Under the pieces are notes generated by a model that saw only the letters and a program-made list of their open reading frames with translations, searched no databases and was not told where the DNA came from. This document shows, one piece after another, positions 1 through 14,838 of a DNA stretch of 64,000 bases; the stretch's first letter is position 1; every line of letters begins with the position of its first letter. Source of the DNA: Drosophila miranda. Its lineage: Eukaryota > Arthropoda > Insecta > Diptera > Drosophilidae. Location of the stretch: assembly GCF_003369915.1 (NCBI RefSeq), contig NC_046675.1, positions 6,138,001-6,202,000 of the forward strand, written 5' to 3'. A program made the position numbers and the translations under genes.

Positions 1-3000
1 TGCTCTGCTTTAAATTCCACCTTCCACGGGCATGGCTACCTTCTCTAGTGAAAAGTGAGTGAAATGCTGTGGTTATACTGTGATTATTTTGTAAAAATTT
101 TTTATTCTACAGTTGGTGGCAGCTTTTCCTGGAATTCTTGTTCGGGTTTCAATACAGACCTAAATCGGATTTGAAGGCGAATTGCCTTCGTCTGGGCCCG
201 GCTGGCCGGGCACGGAGTACGATTTGATGATGCCAAATCAATTTGCGGGCACAATCGAACAAAAGAATCTGCCCGATGTGCTTCAATCTTAAAGTTGAGT
301 TCTTATTCGAGTGCCCAGAACTAAGTCCTCCCTGCCCGTCCCCGGGGCTGGCTCCCTGCTGTCAGTCAAAGGCAAACACCTGTAATAAATATTCGTTTGT
401 CGTCTTTCGTTTTGGGCTCTTGCTCCGCTTGGTTATCCTGGATTTCTTGGCTGCCGCTGTCACAGATACATTTTGTCTGCTTTTCCGTGTGAGCGCACAA
501 GACAACAGCAGCAGCAGGAAGACGCAGCCGCCAGGAAGGAAAAGAATGCCTAGCTGGCACAATTTTATACATTTCAGTGAAGCTTTTTTGCTGCTTTCCT
601 GCCCCAGTCCCTTGCACCGCTACGGCACAATTTTCATGCGGGTAGTGAGAAGAGGGCCATAAAGAAAAGCACTTTCAGAGATGCCAAGAGGCGGAGAGAA
701 GTGCAGGCGCTTGCCCACGTACTTGATTCCTTGATGGTGGTGCCGTGGGTCCCACCCAGTGGGACGGGTTCAGTGGCCACTTTTGTGAATCCACTCGCAC
801 TCCAGAAGCAATTCATTCAGCCATTTATGGCTGCACAAGTTGCGTTTCCATGCGGCTATAAATTTACGGTACGCAGCTTCACTGACTTCCCGAGCAGATG
901 CTGTTGCTGCTGATGCTGTTGCTGCTGCTGCATGAGGCTCTTAATTTAGCACGGGGCCTCGGCAAGGATGCAGCTGCCTGTTGGGGAACACTCCGCACCA
1001 AGTGTTACATTTTGCGCCCAGCTGAGCACCCAGCGTGTGTTATTAATTGCGTAATATGTGTATTAATACACAACTGGAGGTGGATGGCGCCAACGATTCC
1101 CTGGTCCAAGGATGCTCACATTACCGCCGCCCATTGAAGCCACATCTAGCTAATGCCTTCCTCATTGCTTATTCAGGCAATCAGAAGATGTTTGCCCTGC
1201 TCTCCCATGCCAATGTAATCAAATTAAATCTCAACTGCATCAACATCAACAGTGCCGGGAACTGTTTGACTTACCATTGAATTGCCTCTCTGCTCCCCTC
1301 TCCCCTCTCTGCTCACGCTCCACTCCCCTTAGCTTATATACGGTCCTGGAAGACCGGGGCATAAATCAGTTTATATATTTCAGTACTGGCTACCCGGCTC
1401 CTGCTGCTGCCGCTGCCGCTGCCGTAATTTCACACGGAGAAAAATCTAATGGCCAACACGAGCGGGTATCCACTTTACCCAGACTGTGAGTGTGTGTGTA
1501 AGAGCGCGCTTCCAAGTAATTCAATTATAATTACCAGCGCCTTATTAGCACCATTAAAGTGAAGCCACAACCGCGAACCAGTGTTTCCTGCACGTGCTCT
1601 ACGGTCTGGCTTCTTGACTTTTCTCAGGGGCGGTTTATTGCACGTTGGCAGACACGCTTGCCGTTGAGAGCCATACAGGAAGGTGACAAAGAAGTAAAGA
1701 ATCAATCCAGATATTCCAACCGAATTGTCATTAGAAGATTCCCATCTAACAGTTATCAAAAATCAAATTACGCGTTTTGCATACTGCACAACGTAATCAA
1801 AGTCAATGCATAAATTGAATGCGTAAACAGGTAAGCAGCAGCAGCAGCAGCAGCAAATAAAACCAGGTCCCAATGAAGCGTTCCAATATTGCGCATACGC
1901 CACGTGCGGCACCGAGCTGCATGCGTGATTCGATGAAACAGAAAGGGCCGCAGCCAGACCCAGACATATGGCAGGGTGGACCCTGCACTACCGATGGCAT
2001 ATCAATGATTTCAATACTAAGTTGAATGCTCCAAACAGACAACATCCCCACGGTACCCCCACGCACAAGCCCGGACCCGGACGAGCAGTCATGTGCAGGT
2101 AGCAACACTCACTTAGTACACACACACACAGGCACCCAGAGTGGACGGACATCCGCATCATCAGCGGGGGGGATGGGCTTCAGATGCAGCAGCTGCCAGA
2201 TGCTGGAAACAACAGCAGCAGCAACGAAGAGTTGGCCAAGAAAAATGAAGCTAATACACAATGTCTGTGGGCGGAAGGGAATCGTGTCTTCGACACTCTT
2301 CGTCACCCTGTTGCGTCCAAGGGAGCTTGTAACTCAGTCGGAATCTGGCCAGTCCTGGTCGAGTATACCCGTGATGGCCTGCAGTTTGCTAACACAACAC
2401 GTCGAGTGCATTAGATGAATATTAAAAGCACTCACCCGCTGCCCGAGCAGTGTTTGGTAGTGCATGCCAGGCGGACGACGGTCCTCGTGCTGAAGGGCCT
2501 GCACTGGCCATCATCAGCAGTCTGTTGCGTTGCATAATTTACGGTTATGCAATCAATCGCACAAACAGCGTTGAGTGTGCAACAAATACGAGTAGACCAG
2601 ACCACGTCCTGACAGTAGAGTGCCGCTGCTGATAAACTCCATCGAATGGGCAATAAATTATGTTTGTTTGCATGTAATCAGATTACATTTACTACTACCT
2701 ACGGGCATTTGCACACGCATTCGTGGTCTCGGCTCGCTGTGTGGGATTAGACCAAATGTCAGACCGTACCCTAATTTCTGCTGCGTAATTTGGAAACAAC
2801 AGCCACAGGCAAACAGAGCGCCAATGTGGGGGCGGGCGACTAAGCAATGCCGCATTAAGTGGCAGTGTCACTGCCAGAGTCAGCAAAAATGGCTGACAGT
2901 CTGCCTGCCACGCAGCGGTGACGCCTCGAGTGCACCTGTATGGTGGCATGGAGATTTTCGCCAGCATCTGGTCGTGATTGCCTGTTTATATTCGTACATC

Positions 3001-3130
3001 TGTGTGAATAAATTTATCGCATGCTACAATACACCAAGCTGATGTCATACTTGAAGTCTGTTTACACTTTTTCCACACTTTTCATGAGTTTTATTTTGTT
3101 TTGTGGGCCACCTGTTGGCGCTGCTTCCGT

Positions 3131-3158
3131 GCCACGGTGGCCACGGTGGCCACGGTGG
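3131..3158. repeat. 9-bp tandem repeat, about three copies
   Basis: The unit gccacggtg occurs three times in direct succession. It lies in DNA with no gene call. Confidence 0.85.
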
Positions 3159-3712
3159 CTCCCTTGACTAATCAAGCCATGCGAAAAACTCAATTTATTA
3201 AAACGCACAAACAGGACCAAGGACACGCGCAAACCTGATACACAGACTAAAGGCCCTTGCAGACGACAGGCCATAAGCCATTCTCGTGGCTGGTCCCTCT
3301 TCCGGTTCTCCTAATGGCGGAAGGATGAAATTAATCCGGTTAATGTCACCTGTTGGAGAAGAAACGTGACCGTAAGTGAAATCAGTAATGGTTCTTAGCT
3401 TTAAGAACGGCTTTAGCCCTTCTGTGCTTGTGTGTGTTCGCGTCTTTAATTGCTACACGGAGCAACATGTTGCCTGCCCGTTCATCATCCGTGTCAGGAT
3501 GAGCAGAGATTTGCAGACATATTGTTTGAATAATTGCTCACCAGCTGCATCTACTCAGGACTCAGCAGGCCAGAAAAAGCCATTGCCTCGACAATGAGAT
3601 ATCCAGGGATATATTTAGACTGGGAACGAATTAAAGGATATCTTTGGAATCTTCAAAATGGTTTTGGAAAGTAGAAATGTGAGGGAGAAGAGTGAGAGAA
3701 GATCCTACCTCT

Positions 3713-3835
3713 TAGGATTCCTCTGGCTGTTGATTACATTTCCTAGAATACAATATACCCTTGCTATCCACGATAGGATTCCTCTGGCTGTTGATTACAT
3801 TTCCTAGAATACAATATACCCACTGCAATCCACGA
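3713..3835. repeat. 61-bp tandem duplication
   Basis: Two adjacent copies of a 61-bp unit start at 3713 and 3774. They share taggattcctctggctgtt and the following sequence up to caatataccc, then differ at a few bases (ttgctatcc versus actgcaatcc) before both reach ccacga. The low divergence suggests a fairly recent duplication. No coding frame runs through it. Confidence 0.9.
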
Positions 3836-5317
3836 TTGCCGGGTATGAAAATAAAACTCGAGAAGCCGGGCGAATTAAAAGTCGTAACAACAAATGCGAA
3901 AACTCACAATGTTTGTTGGGCAAATAAATTCAACACTTTCCGCATATTTTCATAAACTCCCAGCTCTAGCACGGGTGTGTGTGTGTTTCTGAGTGAGTGA
4001 GTGTTTGAAACCATGGACATTTGCTGGGAATGGGAATGGGACTGGGACTGGGTCTGGGGCGAGTGTGTTTTAATCCAACCACAAGACAAACACCAACTGA
4101 AGTGTGGCCCAGGCCCCCAAGGCAGTACACGGACACTTAAAGTAAACTAACAAGTTGAGGGGACGACACAGGGACACAGGGACACGGGGACACGTGACTG
4201 GGGAGAGACAATGGGGGGGATGTGGATGTGGAAGTGCCTACTAAGTCAAGGCTCCTCAAATTCCTTGGCTTATCAACGAGACGCCGGAAGCTGTGGAAAC
4301 ATTCATACATATTTACATGCCTCGCCGGGCTGGCTGTGGCGGGGCATTGTGTGTTGTGTCTGTCTGCCTCTCATCAAATTACATATTCAACAGCAACAGT
4401 AGGAGGGATGGAGGAACACAAGCAAACAGACAAGTAATACACATTCCATTGGCTGACTGGTATCTTCCCTCGTCTGCGTAAATGTCAAAATTTGTCAATT
4501 TCGCAAAAAAATTGTCCCCCAGTAGTTTTCGTTTTGGTAAAAGTTTATTTTGGCTTAGAGATATTCAATGAAAGCAGGTTGCACCAGGAGGGGCACGGAG
4601 CTGCCAATCTACGTGTCTCCCCAGAGATTGTCGATGTAAATTCAATTGCTGCGAAAAATGTCCATTAAAATTCGTAATTAAAACGTTAATAATTTAATGC
4701 AATTGGCCGCCATTTCTCCAGTCGCCTTTCTCGCAGGCATTCACGTAGCGGCGACGTTGTGTCAATTCAGGGCAAAAATCGATCATAATTCGATAAACGC
4801 CTTGCCAAGGAACGCAAAAAGTTTTCACTTCGATTCAGAGGGTCTTCGACTTGGCAAGGGCCTCTGAATGGAGGATGGAGATTGTAGAGTGTGTCCATCT
4901 GTGTAATTGAAGTTTCACTTCCGAATTTTCAACTGAAAAGGCTAAATAAAGTGAGTTCCAGGAAAATGAAAGTACTTTTTCAAGTTGAGAAGTACCAACC
5001 CGTTCGCTGTTAGCTAAGGGAATGTTGGAAAGACTGCTCCATCAGCAATACGAGTATTTTGCAAATTGCCAAACAGGATTCGGGGAAATCTGCCATAATA
5101 GGGACATCAGTTGCCAGCTCTCTTTATCTCTTCCTGTCTCTCTTCCGCTCTCTCTCTCTCTCTTGGTAACCGAATCACGCTTGAGATTCCCGCTACAATG
5201 GCAGACATCTATCAAGCAAATTGAACACGCCCATGTCACATACATTATGGCCAGAGAGACGCCCAGCCCATCATCTCTTTACCCTTTTATCAGAGGACAA
5301 AGCAATTGCAAATCCCA

Positions 5318-5368
5318 CCAGCCAGCCAGCCAGCCAGCCAACCAACCAACCAACCAGCCAGCCAGCCA
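5318..5368. repeat. (CCAG/CCAA)n tetranucleotide microsatellite
   Basis: A run of CCAG units passes into CCAA units and back to CCAG. The Pro-Ala-Ser-Gln / Asn-Gln-Pro-Thr open frames across it are products of the repeat, not genes. Confidence 0.9.
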
Positions 5369-5611
5369 CCACCATCAACCATGTGCATGGACTGACAGCA
5401 CGCACTGTACGACGCCTCTAATATCGCTCCATAAATAAAGTCAAACAATAAGTGCGTCAACCTGGCATCCGTGGGATGGATGCTGTATCAGTCATGGTGA
5501 CAGCTCCAACGGCGCATGGGGCGAAAAGTGATGATGGGACCGCTGCCTGCTCCTCGGTGACACGCGTTGAAATGTCAGTTAGGCAAATGAGGGTAGACAG
5601 CACCGTCCCGG

Positions 5612-5648
5612 CTCAGGTTCAGGTTCAGCTTCAGGTTCAGGCTCAGAC
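5612..5648. repeat. (GGTTCA)n hexanucleotide repeat
   Basis: About six copies of the hexamer ggttca, with single changes to gcttca and ggctca, stand in direct succession. Confidence 0.85.
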
Positions 5649-8600
5649 TCGAAGCGGAGTTTGACAGAAGTCGTGGGTCGACTGAATGACACCGTCAAAC
5701 TAAGCCACAGACGACGAGTCATTAGCTGGATCCGATTGGGGCAGAGGAAACAAATGGTCCCACTCCCCCATAATAAATGTCCAGCATTTACTGAACAATT
5801 GTACTCGGCAGCTGGAGACCATTCCAAATCTGCGCTTAAAGACTCAGATTAATCAGTATTTGTCTGGGTATTATCCAGGGGAGGAAGCAGAAGGGAAGGG
5901 AAGGTCCTAGGCTGGCTTAGATTTTGTGGTGGATTTAACGACCCGCTGGCATCCGGCGTCCGCCCGGTCACCTTGATCCGACCACAATGCTAAGCGACAA
6001 ACCGACAAACCGACGAATCGAATGCTAAAAAAAGGATGGATGGAAAACCAATACTCGCATGGACTTCCTCTCTGGTGGTGCTGTGGGGTACACGGGGGGT
6101 GAAAAATAAATGCAAAATAATAAAAATCGATTTGAAACAGGCTCCAATTGAAATTGAATAGACTCGAGCAGCGCATAGCATCCTTTGGCCGTCCTCTGGC
6201 GGCAGGATGTGGCAGTGTTGCTGAGCACTTTGCACGTTGTCATTTGATAACCCATTGTGGCAGACGAAAATTGAAAAAAAGTTCCGTCCAAAGAGAGGGG
6301 TCGTACGGGGCGGGGGGGAAACGGGAACAAAGTTTCATCTTGACAGAGGACTATGGATGGAATATGTGGAGGACATCTGTCTGGTATGTGTGAAAGTAAA
6401 GTCCAACCGGGCTGGTATCCATACCAGCAGATCTGCTTCACACTCTAATACGAAACAGAAACAGAATTTGTCCAAAAAAGGGTTTTAGCCCGAGCAGAGT
6501 TTCTCCATTCTTTTACCAATCATTTGCCCTAAGAACTTTGAACTTTGGGGCACAAGCACAAGCTTCACAAAAACCGCAACAGCCAAGCAATTAACATGGA
6601 ATGACACTTTGATCGAAGTGTCTTCTGTGTGGGTGTGTGTGGGACGGTCAATCAACTGCCGGTCAAATGAGTTCGAGCGGACTCGTACCTCCGAGCCAAC
6701 GAAGGTCGATGAAACAAAGCAAATCTGAATACATTCATTCTGGGGCCAAGTCAACACCATTCGGTTCCAAATGCAATTTACATCCAGAGCCAGTCAGGCG
6801 GATAGATAAGGCGAGCCCAACTTTCTTCTGGCCTACCTCTACCTCTACCTCTGGCTAAATCCAACTTTGCGCAGTCCGCACATTTGCCCTGGCTCTGGCC
6901 ATGCACAAGTCGAAACTGATACGTGCCTGTGCATCGTCTGTCCATGGGCCAGAGTCAAATGCTTATCATCAGAACGGACAGAGTGCATCGTTGAGCCCTT
7001 CGTTGGGCCACGCTGCGTATGCGTACTCGGGCAGCTGTGGGCAGTGAAGAGCAAACAGAATCCATACTCTCGCAATGGAGTCAAAGAGGAGATGAGTCCT
7101 TAAAGCTGTTTAAGCCAAGCCAAGTGGACACGTGTTAACCATTTTATGGGTCTCGTAAATGGGGAAAGACGGAAACCAGACCATGATCAACACGAATTAA
7201 ATTGTTCTCCCCTAATCAAACGGCTATCTAATACTCCCAGCATCTTCCCAAAAAGTAGGCAAGCAAATGGGGCACAGCATAACCAAAGTACGAGTACTTG
7301 GCGGCTGCCCTGCCGGATGCCAAATCTGGGCGATTAAACTTCAAGTGTAATTCGAGTGGGAGGCTGGTGGCTCGGGTTCTGGCTCTAGCTCTGCTTTGAT
7401 TCCGCAATCTACACAATATTTAAGATTTAATTTAAATATATCTACGTAGGAGTTCTAGGAGAAAACCCAGAGCACGGTCTCGCTCTCGGGCCCAGAAATA
7501 AACAGAAAAGCAAACCCTTGCCCGAGACTTTGGGCCGAGTTGAGGACTTTTGTTTGTGCATAAAATTAAAGCAAGTCGACTGAGGCCGAGGCTGAGGGGC
7601 AACTTTTATGATTGGGTTGGTTATCCAATGGCAGCGCCACAGCGCAGAGCGCCGTGTGCCGTCTGTTTGGGTTAATAAAATATGCAAAAATTCGGCACGA
7701 AAATTAAGTTTTCTCTGCATTGTGGAGACCTTTTGCACTTGCCCCGAACCGCACTTTCGCCTGCTGTTCGCCGAGTGGAAAGCGAAAGGCGACATATGCC
7801 CACAGAAACAGAATGGAGGCATCACACATACGCACTGTTGCCCGTTGCCATTCTCCTGTCTCCTGCCTCTTCGTCGTTAACTACTAATCAAATTATTAAT
7901 ATAACTAGAAACTTTTCAGGGCCTGTCACGTTTTTGCCATGTTTCTCTGGTAATGGGCGAACTGTGTTGCCAGCCCCCACATTCATAGCATAGCTATCTG
8001 ATGTCGTTATAATTATCATGTTATTGAGCAAATTATACATTTAGAGTGTTTGTGCGAGTATGCGTGTTGGTGGAAAGTGTAGTTAAAAGCAAAGAGCAGT
8101 AGAGTTTTAGCCAGGTTTCAGATTTAAGCCTCACACAATTGCGGAGCGAAGCCCCTCGGCGGTTGAAATTTGTAACACAACTCCCGACATCATTAGCTGT
8201 ACCCACAAATTGGGGGGCCCTCACTTAAGCTGTGCTGGCATTGAATGGGGAAATTCATTTAACACACAAATAACGCAATTCTATTACATAAATTGAATAT
8301 GGCCACGGGTATTGGAAGCCTTTTAAACTAATGCCATCTCTTCCTGCCCGTCTGCCACTCACCGTCTGCTACTCACTGAGGTGATTGCAGACCCAAAATG
8401 CCGGTGATCGAATGTATGTACACGTACACACAAACATAATAAGCCCAACCAGAAAGTCAAATGCTTTTTCATTTCGTTTCGATTGTGGCACACACACAAA
8501 ACAGGCATTAATGTTCCCCAATGTCAATACCAATGCCAATACCGATACCTGATGCCCCCGCACACACACACACACACTCGCATCCGTGTGGCACAAAGAA

Positions 8601-10346
8601 TGCTATATATATTATTTATGAGAGTGTGTGTTTTAACTAAACAGAAATTCAATTGTTGTTTTGGGGGGCTGCTGTTTGTCGTTTCTCAGCCTGCACGTGG
8701 CTTTGTCCCGGGAGTCAACAATATTTTTCCGCATACTCGTATTCACCATTTTTCTGGTATATTTATAAGTGAGTAAAATAAAAGTCGAACGTGTTTATGG
8801 GACAAATGAGATACTTTAGATTCAATTATGCATTCGTCAACAGAGCTCATAATGGAATCCCAAATTGTGCCATCTGTGTGTGGGTGTACTTTTGCGTTTT
8901 ATTTGCGCTGCTTAAATTCTGGCCAGACATGGCGGAAAGGAGTCTTCTTAAAGTGCCACGGCCAGGTCCGGGCCTCAGATTTGTGTCTGTCGGCCATAAA
9001 TCTGATTTGTGGTTTATGCTGCTGGGTACTTAATAAGAGAAAGTGATGCCCTGACTAGCCGCAGTGTCTGCCAAAAGGATTTGTAACTCCGAGTGGAGTG
9101 TAAAAAGCTGACCTTTGTTTGCACTTGACAGCGGCCCGACTTCAAGTCCAAACCAAGCAGAGTGTTTATTAATGTACAAAAAATATATGTATTCATTGTT
9201 CATTCCAGATCAGGGCTGTGGGACATTGCCCATACGCACTGTGGCCGGACGAAAATCAATACTAGGGCAATCCGTTCAGCCGGCTTACAAGTGTAATCAC
9301 TGCATGAAGAGTTGACCCCCCAAGAGGCGCCCAAGAGGATATCCCTGCTAATAGAACGCTGCAATGCAATGACCTGGCAACCCCACTTGGCCTGGCCCAC
9401 TTGACAACTTCGTAATCGAGAGAGAGAGGGAGAGGGAGACGGAGACCTTGGGTCTAGTGGCACATGCCGCAACAAAGAACAACTAAGTGAAGCCAAAATC
9501 CTTTGAGAAATTAGTGGGCTAGTCCTAAGCGACTTTTCCACTTCACGCCTGGCCAGGGCTTTGGACTGTTTCCAGCTGGGGGACAGAGCAAAGGAGTCGA
9601 GGAAAAGCCGCGTGGCAAACAAATCTAAGGAATTCCACTGGCCCCTGCCATTTAAAAGCAATGCACGCACAGATGTCGGCTGGAATGCGTCAGAGTTTGT
9701 TCCTGGGAATCAATCGGGAGTGACGTCAAGAGTGGGATGCTTTTGTGAAGCGGAAAAACTTTACTCTTTGCCTCTTGCGGTTGGACTGAAGTCAAGGTCC
9801 AGGCTTTTTGGCAGCCTTTCTGCAAATGTCATTAGCCGGAGAGTGCTGTGTGGTTTGCTGCATTTGGCTTTGGCCGGCAGCCATTTGCTACTGCATTTGG
9901 GAGTATCTGAATGAAAGCAGTCAGAGAACAGCAGGGAATCAAGTTAACAAGCAAACGCAATTACAAGCGACTAAATAGACTAAAGTTGCATTCTTAATTC
10001 CATTCAATGCCAGTGCCAGTGCCAGAGCCAGAAGACACTTGCTACTCGGCCACAACGCGACGGCCTGCCCCAGAGCTCGCCCATTGAATGCAGGAAATTA
10101 GCGAGAGCCTCGGCCTGGCCCAGACACTGACGAGATTGTGCCCCATGCACAATCAGGCCAATTCCAAGAAGCCTGCTGACTCAATTAGAGACCGACTGGC
10201 AAGGGCACAGCTCGCACACAAATCAGATCAGATCAAGGCACAGGCAGTGCGATGGCCTAGCCTTTATGAAGTCATTAAATTATTAAAGACTTAAGAGACC
10301 CCAAAATGGAAAATTGGCGAAAAGTCAACACCTGTTGGCCTCATCC

Positions 10347-10381
10347 CGTTCCCGTTGCCGTTGCTGTTGCTGTTGCTGTTG
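10347..10381. repeat. GTTGCC/GTTGCT hexamer tract
   Basis: The repeat cccgttgccgttgctgttg continues with further gttgct units. It is one of many CTG-type tracts in the first 15 kb. Confidence 0.75.
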
Positions 10382-13300
10382 GCTTTAATTTGTGACGCAC
10401 CTCGTCTGCTCATTCATTTCGCCCCGCAGACCCTGTTACCTTGTCGTCGGCATCCCTAATTCAATTATCGGCAAGAGGAGCACGCCCTCACCAGTCGGCC
10501 CCCACCAGTCTCAGTCCCAGTCTCAGTCTGTCTCCCATCTGCAGGGTAAACATTTGCTTAAACTTTACAATGAAATTATCTGAGCGTGCCATGGAAGTGC
10601 ACCCCGGGACTTCCGCTTTGGCCCAGCATCTATTGTGGTAGATGGTAAATTGGCAACGTAATTGGAGTGTGTTGTGGCCAACAGTGGACCGTGACGTAAT
10701 GAAAGGGAAGGAGTGTGACTCACTGGGGAGCGTAGTCAGTAATCAGTCATCCAATGATTAAGGCAACTCGAACTGTCCCGCTTCCAAGAACTGTTAGAAT
10801 TCAACTGCTGACTAAATCTTGAACAATTTTGTGTCCTGAAAGTAGCGATCCATATTCCCTAACCATATTCCTCTCCTAGAAATTTTGACCTTGATCGTAT
10901 GAAACTTCCGAGTGCCTAATGAGAGCTTGTTCTATGGGCAAAAGCAGTATTCTCCTGTTTGATTAAATTGTAAGCAACTCCTCCAGTGGATTAACTACGA
11001 GTTTCAATTCCCTGCACTCCCTGGCGAAATTCTGTCGCATTTAATTAAAGTCTTGCGCATAATACCCCAAGCTAAAATGTCACGGCAGTCAAGTGGTCCT
11101 TTTGGCCCTTTATAAAAATTTAAAAGTGCGCCACGTTCTTAAATATTCAATATGTCTTGCTACGGGATGTTGGTTGCTGGATGCTGCCTGCTGGCTCTAG
11201 TAGTGTGTGCCGCATTGTCACTGTTTCCCTCTGTGCTCGCACCGTACATAATTTAATTTGCTGGCATAATACGCTGAGCATTAACAAAGTAATTACGGGC
11301 ATTATGGCAACCGCATCGGCGGAGCAGAGCAGCCTCTACCTCACCCGCAATCTGCAGTCCCGCTGCGATTGCCATGGTTGCCATGGTTGGCAGATGAAAT
11401 GAGGAACGACCATTGTGGCTGCCATCACTCACCCACCCACACCCACACACTCACACAAGAGCGCACACAGGGGCACACAGATGACAAATTTCCGCGTTTC
11501 CTAATTAACGAAACACTTTCAGCTGGATGGCACGACCGAGTGGAAAATGATTCAGCGCAAAAACTCAACATTTTAGATAAGTAGAAAAAAGTCAGAATGA
11601 CTGAAAGGGCGCCCCATCAATCAGCATGAAAACGGGCGATTTACTGAATCAAGATAAAGATATGAAGGTACAAAAAAAACTAGTTTCATAACCCATCTTC
11701 CAGGGAAAAAGAAATACTTTTTGGAGGGTCCCATTCAATTGAATTCATGAATTGAATAAAGACCAAACCGAGCCGCTGCAAGGCAGTCATCTTACAGTCC
11801 TTTAAGTCAGTTTCACTGATTTAATTAGCCTCCATCAAGCTGACATTTGTCGGGTTGAATTTTAAATAAATTCCGAGCTGTATTTGTGCTGGCTGTCGCT
11901 TATCTCTTAGCCGTTTGTCTTTTGGAAAATCTAAATGTAAATAAATAAAACAAGAAAGGTCGCCACAATATCTCCCAACGCTAAGCGATGTCGGGAATTG
12001 CGAAGGGGAAGACAAACACCCCAGAGAAGGGGAAAAAAAAATGCAGCTTTAAATACGGAGACAGCAAATTTTTTTCTTGAAAATGTCAGCCCCGATGGGA
12101 GGCGAAAATGAGCGGATCGGATTGTCCATGAAATAAAGTGAATAAAAATGAAGGAGAAATACGTGTACAGTGTACACGGGGCCTCCAGTGGAGGGGAGGC
12201 ATAGCCCCGTTGTCAGTGGCGACTTTTGATTGTTGCCAGCAGAGTTTTTCTTTGCCTCTTCTGTTTGTCTGGCGTTTCTCGACATTCTGCTGTGCAAACG
12301 GGAATAATCAAATGCACGCAGCTGCCACGCAGCGGCTTCAAGTAAAGTGAAAGTTAAATAAATTCCTGACTGCCTTTCGGCAATATTCACGTACGCACAC
12401 AAGCGAAACAGGAGCCATATTATGGCGAAGACACACTTTCATACACTCCATTGAGTTTTCCGCGTATTGCGTATACGACGTGTGTGCTGCACCGAGAGTG
12501 CATTTTCCTCGCGTTATTAATATGCCATTTTCATTTTGTTCCCTGTAAAATTTAATTCCACTCAATGCAGTGAACTTTAACGTTAAAACTGCCAGCGAGG
12601 ACTAAATAAATATTTTCGTATGAAAGAACAAAAAATGAATGCCAAGAAAAATACGCATAAGTCCTCTTGTGGCACTCGAAAGCGCGTGGGCGTGGTTCAG
12701 GCGAAGTTGCCCTTTGGCAACTGTGCGAAAATCCAAAGTCAAAGCCAGTGGCAAGACGATGGCACGATGGAAGTGTGGCTTTGGGCACACCGGAATGGAA
12801 CACAATAACGTTACGACAATAAAGCCGCCTAAATGCTCCCTTGCCTGCATAATGCGCTAAATCTCGTTGTTTACTCGTATCTGTATCTCCGAACGGTCGT
12901 GAACTTTTGAAATGGAGATTTATGGGCAAAGTTAAAGTTTCCAAGGGATCCAGGACTGCCTGTAAGGATCGTCGGGCAGGCCCGAAGCCAGTCTCTGAGC
13001 CATTAATTGGCAAAGTGTGTGCCACAAGCCGCCTGTCAACGTCCAGGGCCAGGGCCTGGCCCAGGAATCACCTGTTGATTTCACTTGCCGTCTGACTGGG
13101 CCTTAATTAAAGCCCTCCAGCCAGGCCCCGTCAAGCCAGGCCAGGTCAGGACCGGCCAACTTTTCTTATCTCTGGCGAAAAGTTCGACTCTGTTCGTCTG
13201 TGGCTCTAATGAGCGGACAGCAATAGGTACAGAATAAAACAAATTAATCCACTTTGCTGAAATTTGTCAAAGTCAACTAACCAGCGATGGGATTGTGGGA

Positions 13301-14838
13301 GCGGGGGGGAGGAGAGAGATGTAAGATCCAACTGCAGAGACAGAGCAAATAAACTTGTTTGATTCAATGTGACGGGCATGTCTAAAGCAGGAGAAAAGTT
13401 TGCCAATAAAAGATGACTGAAGTCAAAGCGAAACCAAATCGAAAAACTAAGTAGTGATGGAATTTATTGAAAATATGTACCTTAATCGAAGAATGGAAAG
13501 CTCTCAGGCATGTCTTATTTACGATTAATATTTAAAAAAGAAATAACAAAGACAATTGCAATCTGTCAAAGCCATGAAGTTTAATCAAACCTGATGTCGT
13601 TGTTCGGTCCATTTTTGTGTTAAATTATGCATGAAACAACACAATAAGGCAAATCAACGAGTGATAAAAAGCACATGATAGGCATAGATGGCAAACAGAC
13701 CGGTACTCAACACTCTCGCACAGACAGACTTCTCAAATTGTACACGGAAAACCTTTTACTTTAGCCATTTAGTTAGTTAGTAGTGACACTCGTATGAATT
13801 ATTATTGTTCGGGGAGTGACAAAGGAGGTCACTGCCAATGCAAAGCGGAGAAAAAGTTGACAACAACAAGTTTACAGGACAGGGATTATTACAAGGCTTT
13901 AGCGATGTGACAACGCGCTAAGGTCCCGATGCTGTCGGCATGCCTATTGTTGGCGCTAATGACACTTTTATAACTTTTTATAGATTTTCCACACACACAT
14001 AAGCACACACATAATGTGAACTCTAGGGCCATTTATCGTGGCAGCAGCGACAACAATCCTTTTTGTAATACAGCATAATACACATATATGTAGGAGTATA
14101 AACGCTGTCGACGTTTATTTCGCCTTCCTTTTCAAAACTTATTTACTAGAATGTGCGGAAGATGCTGCCGGATTTGTAGAGTCCCCTCCCCTCCCACCAC
14201 CCCCCTCAGATACATCTATCTAGATACTCGTGTGTGGGTGTGTATCTATCTAGTGGTTGTTGCTATAGTATTTTTCTGTTTGGTTTTCTCTGTGTGTGCG
14301 AATGGTGAGAAGGCCTGCCCTGGGGGCGCACGGCGCGTATACGCAACGTGACGCATACGAAGCAGCAGCAGCAGGAATCAGGAGTAGGAGCGAAACAAAC
14401 AAGCCGCAATATAATTTCGCAACAAATTTCAAATGCTAGGCATGAACAACTTTTAAACTTAACCCCCAATGCACCCACACACAAACACATGTATGTATAT
14501 ATGTACCTAAAGCCGTAGTATGTATTCCCAGGGCAACACTGATGCGTGGCAAGTTCAATTTAGAGTTAGATAAATTCAACTGGGGATGGGTAAATGGGCA
14601 AAATCAGAAGTAATCATCTTCAGCACACACGAGTTTCCTCCCTTCGGTTCGCGTTTCGGGATCGCTTAGTTCGATTTTATGGAACTTAAAACGCTTATCA
14701 CTCAAACTTATCACTCTCAGAACAGAGATAACCATATGACATACAACGAATAGTAATAGAAAACACAAGTAGACAATATAATCTACCATGGAAGTGTACA
14801 AATGACAATGTCGGAGGCAAATAGTCTTGAGCCGTACA

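Larger units (their letters stand above)
1..14820. other. Long stretch without a recognisable gene
   Basis: I find no reading frame with convincing protein character, no splice-linked exon chain and no RNA gene in this stretch. The open frames present are short and of low-complexity composition (poly-Leu, poly-Gln, His/Thr from CA repeats). The sequence is ordinary fly intergenic or intronic DNA with many CAG/CTG, CA and CT tracts and several small tandem repeats listed separately. It could be a long intron or the regulatory region of a gene outside the window; nothing here decides which. Confidence 0.6.

Noticed and set aside
5022-5438. 138-codon plus-strand frame
   Set aside because: It is opened by CT and CCAG/CCAA microsatellites; the product is Ser/Leu then Pro/Ala/Ser/Gln repeats.
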